A stretch of DNA of 16,015 bases, from the NCBI GenBank assembly GCA_035464115.1, contig DATHSN010000173.1, positions 1 to 16,015 on the forward strand, written 5' to 3'. This DNA comes from DATHSN01 sp035464115. GTDB lineage: Bacteria; Actinomycetota; Acidimicrobiia; Acidimicrobiales; SKKL01. A model generated the notes under the pieces. That model did no database searches and was not told the DNA's origin. It saw nothing but the letters and a program-made list of their open reading frames with translations. Each line of letters begins with the position of its first letter. Position 1 is the stretch's first letter. The position numbers and the translations under genes were made by a program. Below are positions 1-7,429 of the stretch, piece by piece.

Positions 1-1063
1 GGTCGGTCTCGAAATCGTCGAGGACCGACTCCCACTCTGCCAGCACCTGGCGCCACACCGGCTCGTCTAGTTCCTTCTCGACGTACTTGGAGAGCCACTC
101 CAGATAGCGCCACTGCAGATCGAGAGCGGTGGCGGTGCCCCCTCCTTCCAGCTCCAGGGGTTTGCGATAGTCGTGGCTCACCCCCCAGCACGCCGAGACC
201 GGGTCGGCCAGGTCGAGCGGATCCGGGAGGGCGCCGTCCTCCAGCGCCGCCAGCATGAGGGCGGTGGCACCGAGCTTGAGGAAGATCTGCACCTCCGAGA
301 GGTTGGCGTCGCCGACGATCACATGGAGCCGTCGGTATTTGGTCGAGTCGCCATGGGGCTCGTCCCGGGTGTTGATGATCGGGCGCTTCAACGTCGTCTC
401 CAGCCCCACCTCCTCTTCGAAGAAGTCGGCGCGCTGGGTGAGCTGGAACGGCACGGTGTCGCGCCCCACCCCGACGACCTCGGAGCCCACCTTGCCCGCC
501 CCGGTGAAGATCTGCCGGGTGACGAAGTGGGCGGTGGCGTGCACGACGATCTGGCCGAAGGGCACGGAGCGGTCCATGAGGTAGTTCTCGTGGCACCCGT
601 AGGAGTTGCCCTTGCCGTCGGAGTTGTTCTTGTGGACGATGATCTCCTGCCCCGGCGGCAGCTGGGCGTTGGCCGCGGTCATCGACCGGCGCAGGATCAG
701 CTCGGCGGCGCGGTCGAACCGCACGATCGACAGGGCGTCGCCGCACTCGGGTGTCGACAGCTCGGGGTGGGCGTGGTCGACGTAGTAGCGGGCGCCGTTG
801 GTGAGCACCGCGTTGACGAGGTGCGTCTCGACCTCGGGGGCGAGGGCGTACTCGGCGGCCAGCGATCCTCGGGCGTCGGTGCCGGGCGACTCGTCTTCGA
901 AGTCCCAGCCGACCTTCGGGGCTCGCCCCGGCCCGCGCGCCCCGGTCTCGCCGAGGTAGGCGTTGATGAGCAGCGACGACGCGGTGATGGGGTTCGGGTC
1001 GTCGGTGCCGCGCACGACGATGCCGTACTCGGTCTCGATGCCGACGACCTTGCGGGTGGCCAC
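1..1063 (-). CDS. dop: Dop, deamidase/depupylase of Pup (3' end beyond the window)
   Basis: Dop deamidates the C-terminal Gln of the prokaryotic ubiquitin-like protein Pup to Glu and removes Pup from substrates in the cytosol. About 354 residues are visible; the family is near 500, so the C-terminal third is cut off by the window edge. Visible marks of the Dop/PafA carboxylate-amine ligase fold are the N-terminal GIETEYGI strand (residues 8-15), YVDHAHPE (94-101, with the presumed catalytic Asp96), a HKNNSDGKGNSYGCHENYLM segment and TRDEPHGD. A long insert before the NGARYYVD strand (about residues 40-75, including ESPGTDARG) matches the Dop loop and is absent from PafA, so this is Dop and not the ligase. 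The start is GTG at 1063, three bases after the TAG of mpa and in the same frame, with almost no Shine-Dalgarno of its own. Translational coupling to mpa is therefore likely. Confidence 0.95.
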   Translation of the reverse strand, partial: MATRKVVGIETEYGIVVRGTDDPNPITASSLLINAYLGETGARGPGRAPKVGWDFEDESPGTDARGSLAAEYALAPEVETHLVNAVLTNGARYYVDHAHPELSTPECGDALSIVRFDRAAELILRRSMTAANAQLPPGQEIIVHKNNSDGKGNSYGCHENYLMDRSVPFGQIVVHATAHFVTRQIFTGAGKVGSEVVGVGRDTVPFQLTQRADFFEEEVGLETTLKRPIINTRDEPHGDSTKYRRLHVIVGDANLSEVQIFLKLGATALMLAALEDGALPDPLDLADPVSACWGVSHDYRKPLELEGGGTATALDLQWRYLEWLSKYVEKELDEPVWRQVLAEWESVLDDFETD

Positions 1064-1066
1064 GTC

Positions 1067-2854
1067 CTAGAGGTACTGACCGGTGGCCACGCGCTCGATG
1101 GCGCGGCCGCCGCCGGCGGGCTCGTCCTTCTCGGCGCGCACCAGCGTGCGGACGTAGATGATCCGCTCGCCCTTCTTGCCCGAGATCTTGGCCCAGTCGT
1201 CGGGGTTGGTGGTGTTGGGCAGGTCCTCGTGCTCCTTGAACTCCTGGCGGATCGAGGCCAGCAGGTCGTCGGTGCGGATGCCGCCGTCGCCGCCGTCGAT
1301 GACCCGCTTGATGGCGAGCTTCTTGGCCCGCCGCACGATGTTCTCGATCATGGCCCCCGAGGAGAAGTCCTTGAAGTACATGATCTCCTTGTCACCGTTC
1401 TGGTAGGTGACCTCGAGGAACTCGTTGTCGGCGTCGGCGCGGTACATCTCGTCGACCGTGCGCTCGACCATGGCCCGCACGGCGGTGGCCGGGTCGCCGC
1501 CGCCCAGCTCGGCCACCTCGTCGGCGGCGAGGGGCAGATCGGGGGTGAGGTAGCGGGCGAAGATGGAGATGGCGGCCTCGACGTCGGGGCGCTCGATCTT
1601 GATCTTCACGTCGAGGCGGCCGGGGCGCAGGATGGCGGGGTCGATGAGGTCCTCGCGGTTCGAGGCGCCGATGACGATGACGTTGCGGAGCGCCTCGACG
1701 CCGTCGATCTCGGCCAGCAGCTGCGGGACGATCGTGGACTCCATGTCGGAGCTGATGCCGGTGCCGCGGGTGCGGAACAGCGACTCCATCTCGTCGAAGA
1801 ACACGATGACCGGCCAGCCCTCCTCGGACTTCTCACGGGCCCGCTGGAACACCAGCCGGATCTGGCGCTCGGTCTCGCCGACGTACTTGTTGAGCAGCTC
1901 GGGACCCTTGATGTTCAAGAAGTAGCTGCGGGCCTCCTTGTCGCCGGACACCTCGGCCACCTTGGTGGCGAGCGAGTTGGCGACGGCCTTGGCGATGAGC
2001 GTCTTGCCGCAGCCGGGCGGGCCGTACAGCAAGATGCCCTTCGGCGCCGGGAGCCGGTACTCGGCGAAGAGCCGGGCGTGGACGAACGGGAGCTCGACCG
2101 CGTCGATGATGGCGTCGATCTGGCGGTCGAGGCCGCCGACGTCGGCGTAGGAGATGTCGGGCACCTCCTCGAGGACGAGCTCTTCGACCTCGGGCCGCGG
2201 CAGGCGCTCGAGGATGAGCCCCGACCGGGTGTCCATGAGCAGCGTGTCGCCGCTGCGCAGGTGGGTGCCGACCAGCTCGTCGGCCAGCTCGACCACGCGC
2301 TCCTCGTCGGCACGCCCCACGATGAGCGCCCGGTGGCCGTCGTCGAGCAGCTCCTTGAGCGTGACCACCTCGCCGACGACCTCGCCGCCACGGATCATCA
2401 CCACGTTGAGCGACTCGTTGAGCACGACCTCCTGGCCCCGGCGCAGCGCCTCGCTCCGCAGCTCGGGGTGCAGCTCGACCCGCATCTTGCGACCGCCGGA
2501 GAACACGTCGACCGTGCCGTCGTCGTTGGTGCCGAGCAGCGTGCCGTACGCCGACGGCGGCTGGGTGAGCTTCTCGACCTCGTCACGCAGCGCGGCGATG
2601 TGCTCACGCGCCTCACGCAGGGTGTAGCTCAGCTTCTCGTTCTGCGAGACGGCCTGGGCTAGCTGCCCCTTGGTCTCGAGCAGGCGCTCCTCGAGGGTGC
2701 GCACCCGCTTGGGGGCGTCCTGGACGCGGCGGCGCAGGGTGGCCACCTCGTCTTCGAGCAGGGCCACCTGGTCGCGCAGCTCGGCGGCCTCGGCCACCAG
2801 CTCGGGCCGCAGATCATCGGGACCGTCGACGGGAACCACCTCCTCGTCCGCCAC
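1067..2854 (-). CDS. mpa: Mpa/ARC proteasome-activating AAA+ ATPase
   Basis: This hexameric ATPase recognises pupylated proteins, unfolds them and feeds them into the 20S proteasome. At 595 residues it is close to the usual size (about 600). In order: an N-terminal coiled coil with leucine/charge heptads (about 14-97) that binds Pup; an OB-fold interdomain region (about 100-220); and an AAA+ module with Walker A GPPGCGKT (278-285), Walker B ending in FFDEM (352-356) and the RPGRLD arginine-finger region (410-415). The extreme C-terminus is GQYL (592-595), the motif that docks into pockets of the proteasome alpha ring. The start is GTG at 2854; an AGGG lies about eight bases upstream. It forms a two-gene unit with dop directly downstream. 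The proteasome subunits, pup and pafA are not in the window. No unusual residues are seen in the motor motifs. Confidence 0.97.
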   Translation of the reverse strand: MADEEVVPVDGPDDLRPELVAEAAELRDQVALLEDEVATLRRRVQDAPKRVRTLEERLLETKGQLAQAVSQNEKLSYTLREAREHIAALRDEVEKLTQPPSAYGTLLGTNDDGTVDVFSGGRKMRVELHPELRSEALRRGQEVVLNESLNVVMIRGGEVVGEVVTLKELLDDGHRALIVGRADEERVVELADELVGTHLRSGDTLLMDTRSGLILERLPRPEVEELVLEEVPDISYADVGGLDRQIDAIIDAVELPFVHARLFAEYRLPAPKGILLYGPPGCGKTLIAKAVANSLATKVAEVSGDKEARSYFLNIKGPELLNKYVGETERQIRLVFQRAREKSEEGWPVIVFFDEMESLFRTRGTGISSDMESTIVPQLLAEIDGVEALRNVIVIGASNREDLIDPAILRPGRLDVKIKIERPDVEAAISIFARYLTPDLPLAADEVAELGGGDPATAVRAMVERTVDEMYRADADNEFLEVTYQNGDKEIMYFKDFSSGAMIENIVRRAKKLAIKRVIDGGDGGIRTDDLLASIRQEFKEHEDLPNTTNPDDWAKISGKKGERIIYVRTLVRAEKDEPAGGGRAIERVATGQYL

Positions 2855-2954
2855 GCGTCGGACCCTACACGGGCGGGTGCGGGATGCCTCGACGCGGGCG
2901 CGGCGATGCGCGTCGGTTTCCCCGTCGATTTCCGTGTTTATTGCGCGGGGCGGC

Positions 2955-2960
2955 TATGCT
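2955..2960 (+). promoter_or_regulatory. Possible -10 element (TATGCT) for the ferredoxin gene
   Basis: The 190-bp divergent region between mpa and the ferredoxin gene is locally richer in A/T near 2920-2960 and holds TATGCT, a good match to a housekeeping -10 box, about 85 bases before the ferredoxin ATG. I find no convincing -35 box at 16-19 bp spacing, so this is tentative. No clear promoter for mpa could be picked out on the other strand. Confidence 0.3.
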
Positions 2961-3044
2961 GGGGCCCACGAGCGGGGACGACCCCGTGCGCCGAGGGCCC
3001 GAGGGCCCGCTCCCCCAGTGGATCGAAAGCGAGGTGCCTCCGAC

Positions 3045-3287
3045 ATGGGCATGAAGGTCTGGATCGACCAGGATCTCTGCACCGGCGACGGGCTGTGCGA
3101 GGAGATCGCCCCCGACGTGTTCACCCTCCTCGACGACGGGCTGGCCTACGTCAAGGAAGGCTCGAAGGTGTTCTCCGACCCGGGCGGCCCCGAGGGCCTG
3201 GCCAACATCCCCGACGGGCAGCTCGAGGCGGTCATCGAGTCCGCCGAGGAGTGCCCCGGCGAGTGCATCTTCATCGAGACCGAGTGA
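3045..3287 (+). CDS. Small ferredoxin with Cys-x2-Asp-x2-Cys cluster motif
   Basis: This 80-residue soluble electron carrier has the short actinobacterial ferredoxin layout. Cluster ligands are Cys12 and Cys18 within CTGDGLC, then Cys70 followed by Pro (CPGEC). In ordinary [4Fe-4S] ferredoxins the position of Asp15 is a cysteine. Its replacement predicts a [3Fe-4S] cluster, or an Asp-ligated [4Fe-4S] cluster as known for Pyrococcus furiosus ferredoxin, whose motif CIGDAIC is very similar. Cys74 is an extra cysteine four residues after Cys70. The stretch between the two halves (residues 35-60) is longer than in the minimal proteins. The start chosen is the first ATG (MGMKVW); the ATG at 3051 is the alternative. 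Upstream in-frame sequence to 2670 lacks any family similarity. Partner enzymes, often cytochromes P450 or oxidoreductases, are not in the window. Confidence 0.92.
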   Translation: MGMKVWIDQDLCTGDGLCEEIAPDVFTLLDDGLAYVKEGSKVFSDPGGPEGLANIPDGQLEAVIESAEECPGECIFIETE

Positions 3288-3293
3288 TCCGGC

Positions 3294-3321
3294 GCCGGTC
3301 GGGCCCACGGGCCCGGCCGGC
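3294..3321. terminator. GC-rich hairpin between convergent ferredoxin and DUF4032 genes
   Basis: The arms 3294-3306 and 3309-3321 form a 13-bp stem with one G-U wobble in the plus-strand transcript, separated by two bases. It begins seven bases after the ferredoxin stop and touches the stop codon of the opposing gene. There is no U tract, which is common for actinobacterial hairpin terminators. Confidence 0.6.
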
Positions 3322-4641
3322 TCACGATCGGTCGTCGACGGGGCCCTGCGGGGCCCCGTCGACGCGCTCGGGCACCCGCTGGTCGTCGAGGGGGCGCAGC
3401 ACGGGCAGCTCCTCGGTGGCCAGGCCGGCGATGAGCCGCTCCTCGGGCAGCCGCGGCAGGATCTCCTCGACGAGCGAGCGCACCGCCACATCGTTGGTGA
3501 CCTCCGCACCGGCTGCCTCGGACAGGAACCACCGGTGCTCGAGGAGCTGGTGGAACAGCTCGGCGGGCTCGCGCCGCGCCTGCAGCGGCGCAGGGATCGA
3601 CGCGATGACCGGCTCGAACACCTCCGACAGCCAGCGATAGGCCACCACCGCCTCGGGCGGGCGCGACCCGGTCTCACGCTCGATCCAGGCACCGAAGCAG
3701 TCGATGTCGTTGAGCAGGCGGCGGGCCTGGTTCTCCTGGACCTCGAGGCCGATCAGTCGGACGAGCCGTCGCGAGTGGTGCCCCTCCTCGACGACCGCCG
3801 GCTGGATCCGCAACCGGGCGCCGTCGGCGGTGCGGTGCACCACCAGCTCGTCGACGTCGAACCCGAGCTGGTTCAGCCGACGGATGCGCTCCTCGACCCG
3901 CCAGCGCTCCTCGGCGTCGAACTCGTCCTCGCTGGTCAGCTCGGTCCACAGCTCGTGGTAGCGGGCCTCGCCGAGCTCGGTGAAGGCGACGGGGTCGGTG
4001 TCGGCCGGGATCCGGCCCTGGGCGGCCAGGTCGAAGAGGCCGCCGGCGATGTTCTCGCGGGCGATCGACAGGTCGTGCTCGCGCTGGCCGTCGGTGAGCC
4101 GGCTCGGTTGCAGCTCGCCGGTCTCGGCGTCGACGAGGTAGGCCATGAGCGACCCGGCGTCACGGCGGAACAGGGTGTTCGACAGCGAGCAGTCGCCCCA
4201 GTAGAAGCCTTCGAGGTGCAGCCGGACCAAGAGCACGGCCATGGCATCGACCAGGGCGTTGCGCAGCGCGTCGGTGGGGGCGCCGATGAGGTAGCGGTAC
4301 GGCAGGGCGTAGTCGAGGAACCGGGTGATGAGCATGGCCGGCAGCTCGTCGCCGGTGCTGGTGGTGCGGTCCGACACCACCCCCACCGCCTCGACCGCGG
4401 GGAGGCCACGGTCGGCGAGCGCCCGCAGCATGCGGTACTCGCGCTGGGCCATCGCCAGCTCGGTCTCCTTGAGCGCGTAGATCCGGCCGTCGTAGTCGAC
4501 GAAGCGCACCACGTGGCGGGAGATGCCGCGGGCCACCTGCACCAGCCGACCGCCGGTCCACTGCTCGAGCGCGAGCTCCCACGGCAGGTCGAGGAAGTCG
4601 GGATGGCCGGGTCGGCCGACGATCTGGATCGGCGTGGTCAC
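3322..4641 (-). CDS. DUF4032 protein with N-terminal lipopolysaccharide-kinase-like (protein-kinase fold) domain
   Basis: This is a 439-residue cytosolic protein of unknown role. The N-terminal half looks like the WaaP/Kdo-kinase branch of the protein kinase fold: a YALKE strand with candidate ATP-binding Lys58, a catalytic-loop-like segment GFYWGDCSLSNTLF (Asp150, Asn155), and VDAETGE (Asp171) where kinases have the metal-binding DFG. The canonical His before the catalytic Asp is replaced by Trp-Gly. The N-terminal GRPGHPDFLDLPW and the helical C-terminal part (about 215-400) fit the DUF4032 family of Actinobacteria. No signal peptide or membrane segment is seen. The start is GTG at 4641 behind a G-rich run; the gene is divergent from the LacI gene. 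The last codons (…GAPQGPVDDRS) are encoded by a perfect hairpin. Substrate unknown; whether it is an active kinase cannot be read from sequence. Confidence 0.85.
   Translation of the reverse strand: MTTPIQIVGRPGHPDFLDLPWELALEQWTGGRLVQVARGISRHVVRFVDYDGRIYALKETELAMAQREYRMLRALADRGLPAVEAVGVVSDRTTSTGDELPAMLITRFLDYALPYRYLIGAPTDALRNALVDAMAVLLVRLHLEGFYWGDCSLSNTLFRRDAGSLMAYLVDAETGELQPSRLTDGQREHDLSIARENIAGGLFDLAAQGRIPADTDPVAFTELGEARYHELWTELTSEDEFDAEERWRVEERIRRLNQLGFDVDELVVHRTADGARLRIQPAVVEEGHHSRRLVRLIGLEVQENQARRLLNDIDCFGAWIERETGSRPPEAVVAYRWLSEVFEPVIASIPAPLQARREPAELFHQLLEHRWFLSEAAGAEVTNDVAVRSLVEEILPRLPEERLIAGLATEELPVLRPLDDQRVPERVDGAPQGPVDDRS
3334..3363. terminator. Perfect 13-bp hairpin inside the 3' end of the DUF4032 gene
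   Basis: Arms 3334-3346 and 3351-3363 are exactly complementary around a TGCG loop. It is the second of two adjacent strong hairpins. For transcripts from the ferredoxin side it would act as a back-up terminator. For the DUF4032 transcript it lies within the last codons and could cap the mRNA 3' end. Confidence 0.5.
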
Positions 4642-4674
4642 CTCGCCCCCGTCCCGGCGCCGACCACGGTCACG

Positions 4675-4703
4675 TTGACAGTCGGGCCGAAGTCTCGTAT
4701 CAC
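4675..4703 (+). promoter_or_regulatory. Promoter of the LacI-family regulator gene
   Basis: A perfect -35 box TTGACA (4675-4680) is followed after 17 bp by TATCAC (4698-4703), a fair -10 box. Transcription would start near 4710, so the operator at 4712-4725 covers the first transcribed bases, the usual arrangement for repression. Confidence 0.6.
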
Positions 4704-4711
4704 TCGTCCAC

Positions 4712-4725
4712 TGTAAGCGCTTTCA
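4712..4725. promoter_or_regulatory. LacI-family operator O1, TGTAAGCGCTTTCA
   Basis: This 14-bp near-palindrome has the central AAGCGCTT typical of LacI/GalR-family (and cre-like) sites. It lies between the -10 box and the GTG of the regulator gene, indicating autoregulation. It could also influence the divergent DUF4032 gene. Identical to the site at 5905-5918 and nearly identical to that at 11730-11743. Confidence 0.85.
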
Positions 4726-4744
4726 GGCCACCGGGGGGTGCGAC

Positions 4745-5809
4745 GTGGACGGGCCCGTGCGGGAAGGTGCCTCCGGAGCGCGCCTCGGCCGGGGTGAGCC
4801 CACCATCGACGACGTGGCCACCGCCGCCGGCGTGTCGGTCGCCACCGTCAGCCGAGCCCTGCGCGGGCTCCCCAACGTGGCGCCGGCCACCCGGGCCCGC
4901 GTCATCGAGGTGGCTGCCGCGCTCAGCTACCGGCCCGACCCCCACGCCGCCCGGCTGGCGGCGGGGCGGACCACCACCGTCGGGATGGCGGTGCCGTCGG
5001 TGCACCCGTGGTACTTCGCCCAGGTGGTCGGCGGGGTCGAGCGGGTGCTCGCGCCCGCCGGGTACGACCTGTTGCTCTACGCCGTCGACGGCGAGGACGC
5101 CCGACGCCGGTTCCTCGCCGAGGCCAAGCCCTTCCGCAAGCGCGTCGACGGCCTGGTCGTCGTCGACCTGCGCATCACCGACGACGAGGCCGCCGACCTC
5201 GCCGCCACGGGCGTCCGGCTGGTCACCATCGGCCGCGCCACCCCGAGCTTCCCGTCGGTCACCATCGACAACGTCGCCGGCGCCACCGCGGCGGTGGAGC
5301 ACCTCGTCGAGCTCGGTCACCGCCACATCGCGTTCGTCGGCGACGTCGACGACAACCCGCTCGGCTTCGCGGTGCCCGAGCTGCGCCGGTCGTCGTACCG
5401 GGCCGTGCTCGATCGCCACGGGCTCACCCGGGTGGCGGCCTGGGAGGTGGGGGGACGCTTCTCCATCCAGGGCGGCACCGACGCCGGCCACGAGCTGCTC
5501 GCCCTCGACCCTCGCCCGACGGCGATCTTCGCGGCGAGCGACGAGATGGCGATGGGCGTGCTGGTGGCAGCCCGCGAGCTCGGGCTCGCCGTGCCCGGCG
5601 ACCTCTCGGTGGTGGGCTTCGACGACCACGACGCCGCGGGACCGCTCGGTCTGACGACGGTCCGCCAGCTGCCGCTGGCCCACGGCGCGGCGGCCGCCGG
5701 GTTCCTCCTCGATGTGATCGCGGGCACGGCCGACCACCTCGAGCGGTGGGAGGCGCCCACCGAGCTGATCCGACGCGCCAGCACCGCGCCCCCGCGCGGG
5801 GCCTGCTGA
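4745..5809 (+). CDS. LacI/GalR-family transcriptional regulator of the sugar-uptake module
   Basis: This 354-residue DNA-binding protein most likely represses the adjacent transporter and is released by a sugar or sugar phosphate. The N-terminal helix-turn-helix (about 20-66) reads TIDDVATAAGVSVATVSRAL, the family hallmark. The hinge helix with Leu71 in AARLAAGRTTT and a periplasmic-binding-protein-like effector domain (about 78-350) follow, including SVVGFDDHDAAG near the C-terminus. The roughly 18 residues before the HTH are slightly longer than usual. GTG at 4745 is chosen because a GGGGGG run sits six bases upstream; GTG at 4757 is possible. The gene is preceded by its own promoter and operator. 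The effector is not deducible; the AglE/F/G likeness of the downstream transporter hints at an alpha-glucoside. Confidence 0.95.
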   Translation: MDGPVREGASGARLGRGEPTIDDVATAAGVSVATVSRALRGLPNVAPATRARVIEVAAALSYRPDPHAARLAAGRTTTVGMAVPSVHPWYFAQVVGGVERVLAPAGYDLLLYAVDGEDARRRFLAEAKPFRKRVDGLVVVDLRITDDEAADLAATGVRLVTIGRATPSFPSVTIDNVAGATAAVEHLVELGHRHIAFVGDVDDNPLGFAVPELRRSSYRAVLDRHGLTRVAAWEVGGRFSIQGGTDAGHELLALDPRPTAIFAASDEMAMGVLVAARELGLAVPGDLSVVGFDDHDAAGPLGLTTVRQLPLAHGAAAAGFLLDVIAGTADHLERWEAPTELIRRASTAPPRGAC

Positions 5810-5863
5810 GCGGCGGACGTGACGCCGGGCCGGTCGACCCCACCCGGCCGGGACCCACGGTGC

Positions 5864-5892
5864 TTGACGCCCCCGAGGGCCTGTGCGACGGT
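5864..5892 (+). promoter_or_regulatory. Putative promoter of the sugar transporter operon
   Basis: TTGACG (5864-5869) is followed after 17 bp by GACGGT (5887-5892). The -35 box is good and the -10 box poor, but the spacing and the operator starting 12 bp downstream mirror the promoter of the regulator gene. The rest of the 239-bp gap (5810-6048) shows only a weak GGCCGG inverted repeat after the regulator stop and a plain leader of about 150 bases. Confidence 0.45.
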
Positions 5893-5904
5893 GGTCCATC
5901 GAGA

Positions 5905-5918
5905 TGTAAGCGCTTTCA
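5905..5918. promoter_or_regulatory. LacI-family operator O2, TGTAAGCGCTTTCA
   Basis: Exact copy of the 14-bp site at 4712-4725; the match extends one base further (a following G). It lies just downstream of the putative -10 box of the binding-protein operon, where a bound repressor would block transcription start or escape. Confidence 0.87.
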
Positions 5919-6048
5919 GCCGCGCCCGCGACAGTGGGAACGCTGCGATCGGCGCCTCCGTCTCGACCAGGCCCGCCGCGCCGCCACTCGTTCGAGGGGT
6001 GGTGGACGGGCACCGCTCACACCGGGACTTCCCGGGGGGAGGACCAGC

Positions 6049-7407
6049 ATGAATCGAAGGGCGTGGCGATGGCTCGCCGTCCTGATGGCGTTCGGGCTCA
6101 TCGCCGCCGCGTGCGGTGATGACGACGACGACGGCGGCGCATCCGGCGACGGCGACGGCGGGGTGAGCAGCGAGAGCTTCCTCGAGCGCGCCGAAGCCGG
6201 TGAGTTCGACGGCACCACCGTGGTCGGCCGTGGCTCGTTCACGGGCGAGGACGCCGAGCGGTTCGCGGTGTCGATGGAGGCCTTCGAGGAGGCCACCGGC
6301 ATCGACGTGCAGTACACCGGCTCGGGCGACTTCGAGGCGCAGATCACGATCGACGTCGAGGGCGGCAACGCTCCCGACATCGCCATGATCGCTCAGCCTG
6401 GTCTGTTCTCCGACCTGGCCCGCAACGGCGACCTGGTCGCCCTCGACGGCACCGCCATCGAGGCGGTCACCCAGGACAACTACGCCGAGACGTGGCTCAA
6501 CCTGGGCACCGTCGACGACAGCTTCTACGGGCCGTTCTTCCGCGTGAACATGAAGAGCCTGGTCTGGTACCCGGTTCCCGAGTTCGCGGACGCCGGCTAC
6601 GAGATCCCCGAGACGTGGGACGAGATGATCGCCCTCAGCGACCAGATGGTCGCCGACGGCAACACCCCGTGGTGCATCGGCATCGAGTCCGAGTCGGCCA
6701 CCGGCTGGGTCGCCACCGACTGGGTCGAGGACATCATGCTCCGCACCGTGGAGCCCGAGGTCTACGACCAGTGGGTCGCCAACGAGGTCCCGTTCACCGA
6801 CGAGCGCGTCAAGAACGCCGTCGAGCTGATGGGCGAGATCTGGCTCAACGAGGACTACGTCCTCGGTGGCACCGACAACATCCTCACGGTCCCGTTCGGC
6901 AACGCACAGGACCCGATGTTCCAGGAGACGCCGCAGTGCTGGATGCACCGCCAGGCGAGCTTCATCACCGGCTTCTTCCCCGAGGGCACCGTGGTCGGCC
7001 AGGACGGCGACACCGATGCCTTCTACCTGCCGCCGATCGACGAGTCGCTCGGCAGCCCGGTGCTCGGTGCCGGCGACGTGGTCGCCATCTTCGACGGCAA
7101 CGACCGTCCCGAGGTGCTCGCGCTCGTCGAGTACCTGGCCACCCCTGAGGCGGCCGAGGGGTGGGCGTCGTTCGGTGGCTTCACGTCACCGAACCAGAAC
7201 TTCGACATCTCCATCTACCCGGAGGGCTTCGACCAGACGGTCGCGGAGTTCATCGTCAACGCCGACACGTTCCGCTTCGATGCGTCCGACGTCATGCCCG
7301 CCGCGGTGGGCGCCGGTACCTTCTGGAGTGGCATGGTCGACTACGTCAACGGCGGCAACCTCGACTCCATCTTGCAGGAGATCGATGACAGCTGGCCGAG
7401 CAGCTAG
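6049..7407 (+). CDS. ABC transporter sugar-binding lipoprotein (CUT1, AglE-like)
   Basis: This 452-residue extracellular solute-binding protein of family 1 captures a carbohydrate for the permeases encoded downstream. The N-terminus has a basic start (MNRRAWRW), a hydrophobic core and the lipobox-like end IAAAC with Cys22 as lipidation site. An Asp/Gly-rich tether (23-40) follows. The mature part shows family features: a first strand GTTVVGRGSF, an EEATGIDVQY segment, GGNAPDIAMIAQPG, and TWDEMIALSDQMVADGNTPWCIGIES with aromatic residues typical of sugar pockets. Together with the permeases it resembles the alpha-glucoside system AglEFG of rhizobia; that substrate is inference. The ATG is preceded at ideal distance by GGGGGGAGGA, the strongest ribosome site in the window. 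The gene heads the operon, under operator 5905-5918, and is followed by a hairpin. Confidence 0.95.
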   Translation: MNRRAWRWLAVLMAFGLIAAACGDDDDDGGASGDGDGGVSSESFLERAEAGEFDGTTVVGRGSFTGEDAERFAVSMEAFEEATGIDVQYTGSGDFEAQITIDVEGGNAPDIAMIAQPGLFSDLARNGDLVALDGTAIEAVTQDNYAETWLNLGTVDDSFYGPFFRVNMKSLVWYPVPEFADAGYEIPETWDEMIALSDQMVADGNTPWCIGIESESATGWVATDWVEDIMLRTVEPEVYDQWVANEVPFTDERVKNAVELMGEIWLNEDYVLGGTDNILTVPFGNAQDPMFQETPQCWMHRQASFITGFFPEGTVVGQDGDTDAFYLPPIDESLGSPVLGAGDVVAIFDGNDRPEVLALVEYLATPEAAEGWASFGGFTSPNQNFDISIYPEGFDQTVAEFIVNADTFRFDASDVMPAAVGAGTFWSGMVDYVNGGNLDSILQEIDDSWPSS

Positions 7408-7429
7408 CAGGTCCGTCACGCTGAGCTGA

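Noticed and set aside
1..1063. PafA (Pup ligase) as identity for the first gene
   Set aside because: The insert with ESPGTDARG before NGARYYVD and the GETGARGPG region follow Dop; PafA lacks this loop.
173..2662. An 829-codon open frame on the plus strand opposite dop and mpa
   Set aside because: Composition is the reverse-complement shadow of GC-rich coding DNA (runs of Val, Asp, Gly, His, Leu). It runs across two strongly recognised genes and shows no family motifs.
2670..3044. Long N-terminal extension of the ferredoxin
   Set aside because: Ser/Arg-rich with no similarity to ferredoxins and crosses the divergent promoter region and the start of mpa.
5008..6048. Plus-strand frame continuing upstream of the binding protein to give 799 codons
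   Set aside because: The part before 6049 is Arg/Gly/Pro-rich shadow of the regulator gene and intergenic DNA. The lipoprotein signal and strong ribosome site fix the start at 6049.
6110..6170. Short GAC/GGC-rich repeat after the lipobox as a tandem repeat element
   Set aside because: It encodes the Asp/Gly tether common after the lipidated Cys in actinobacterial binding proteins; it is not a regular repeat array.
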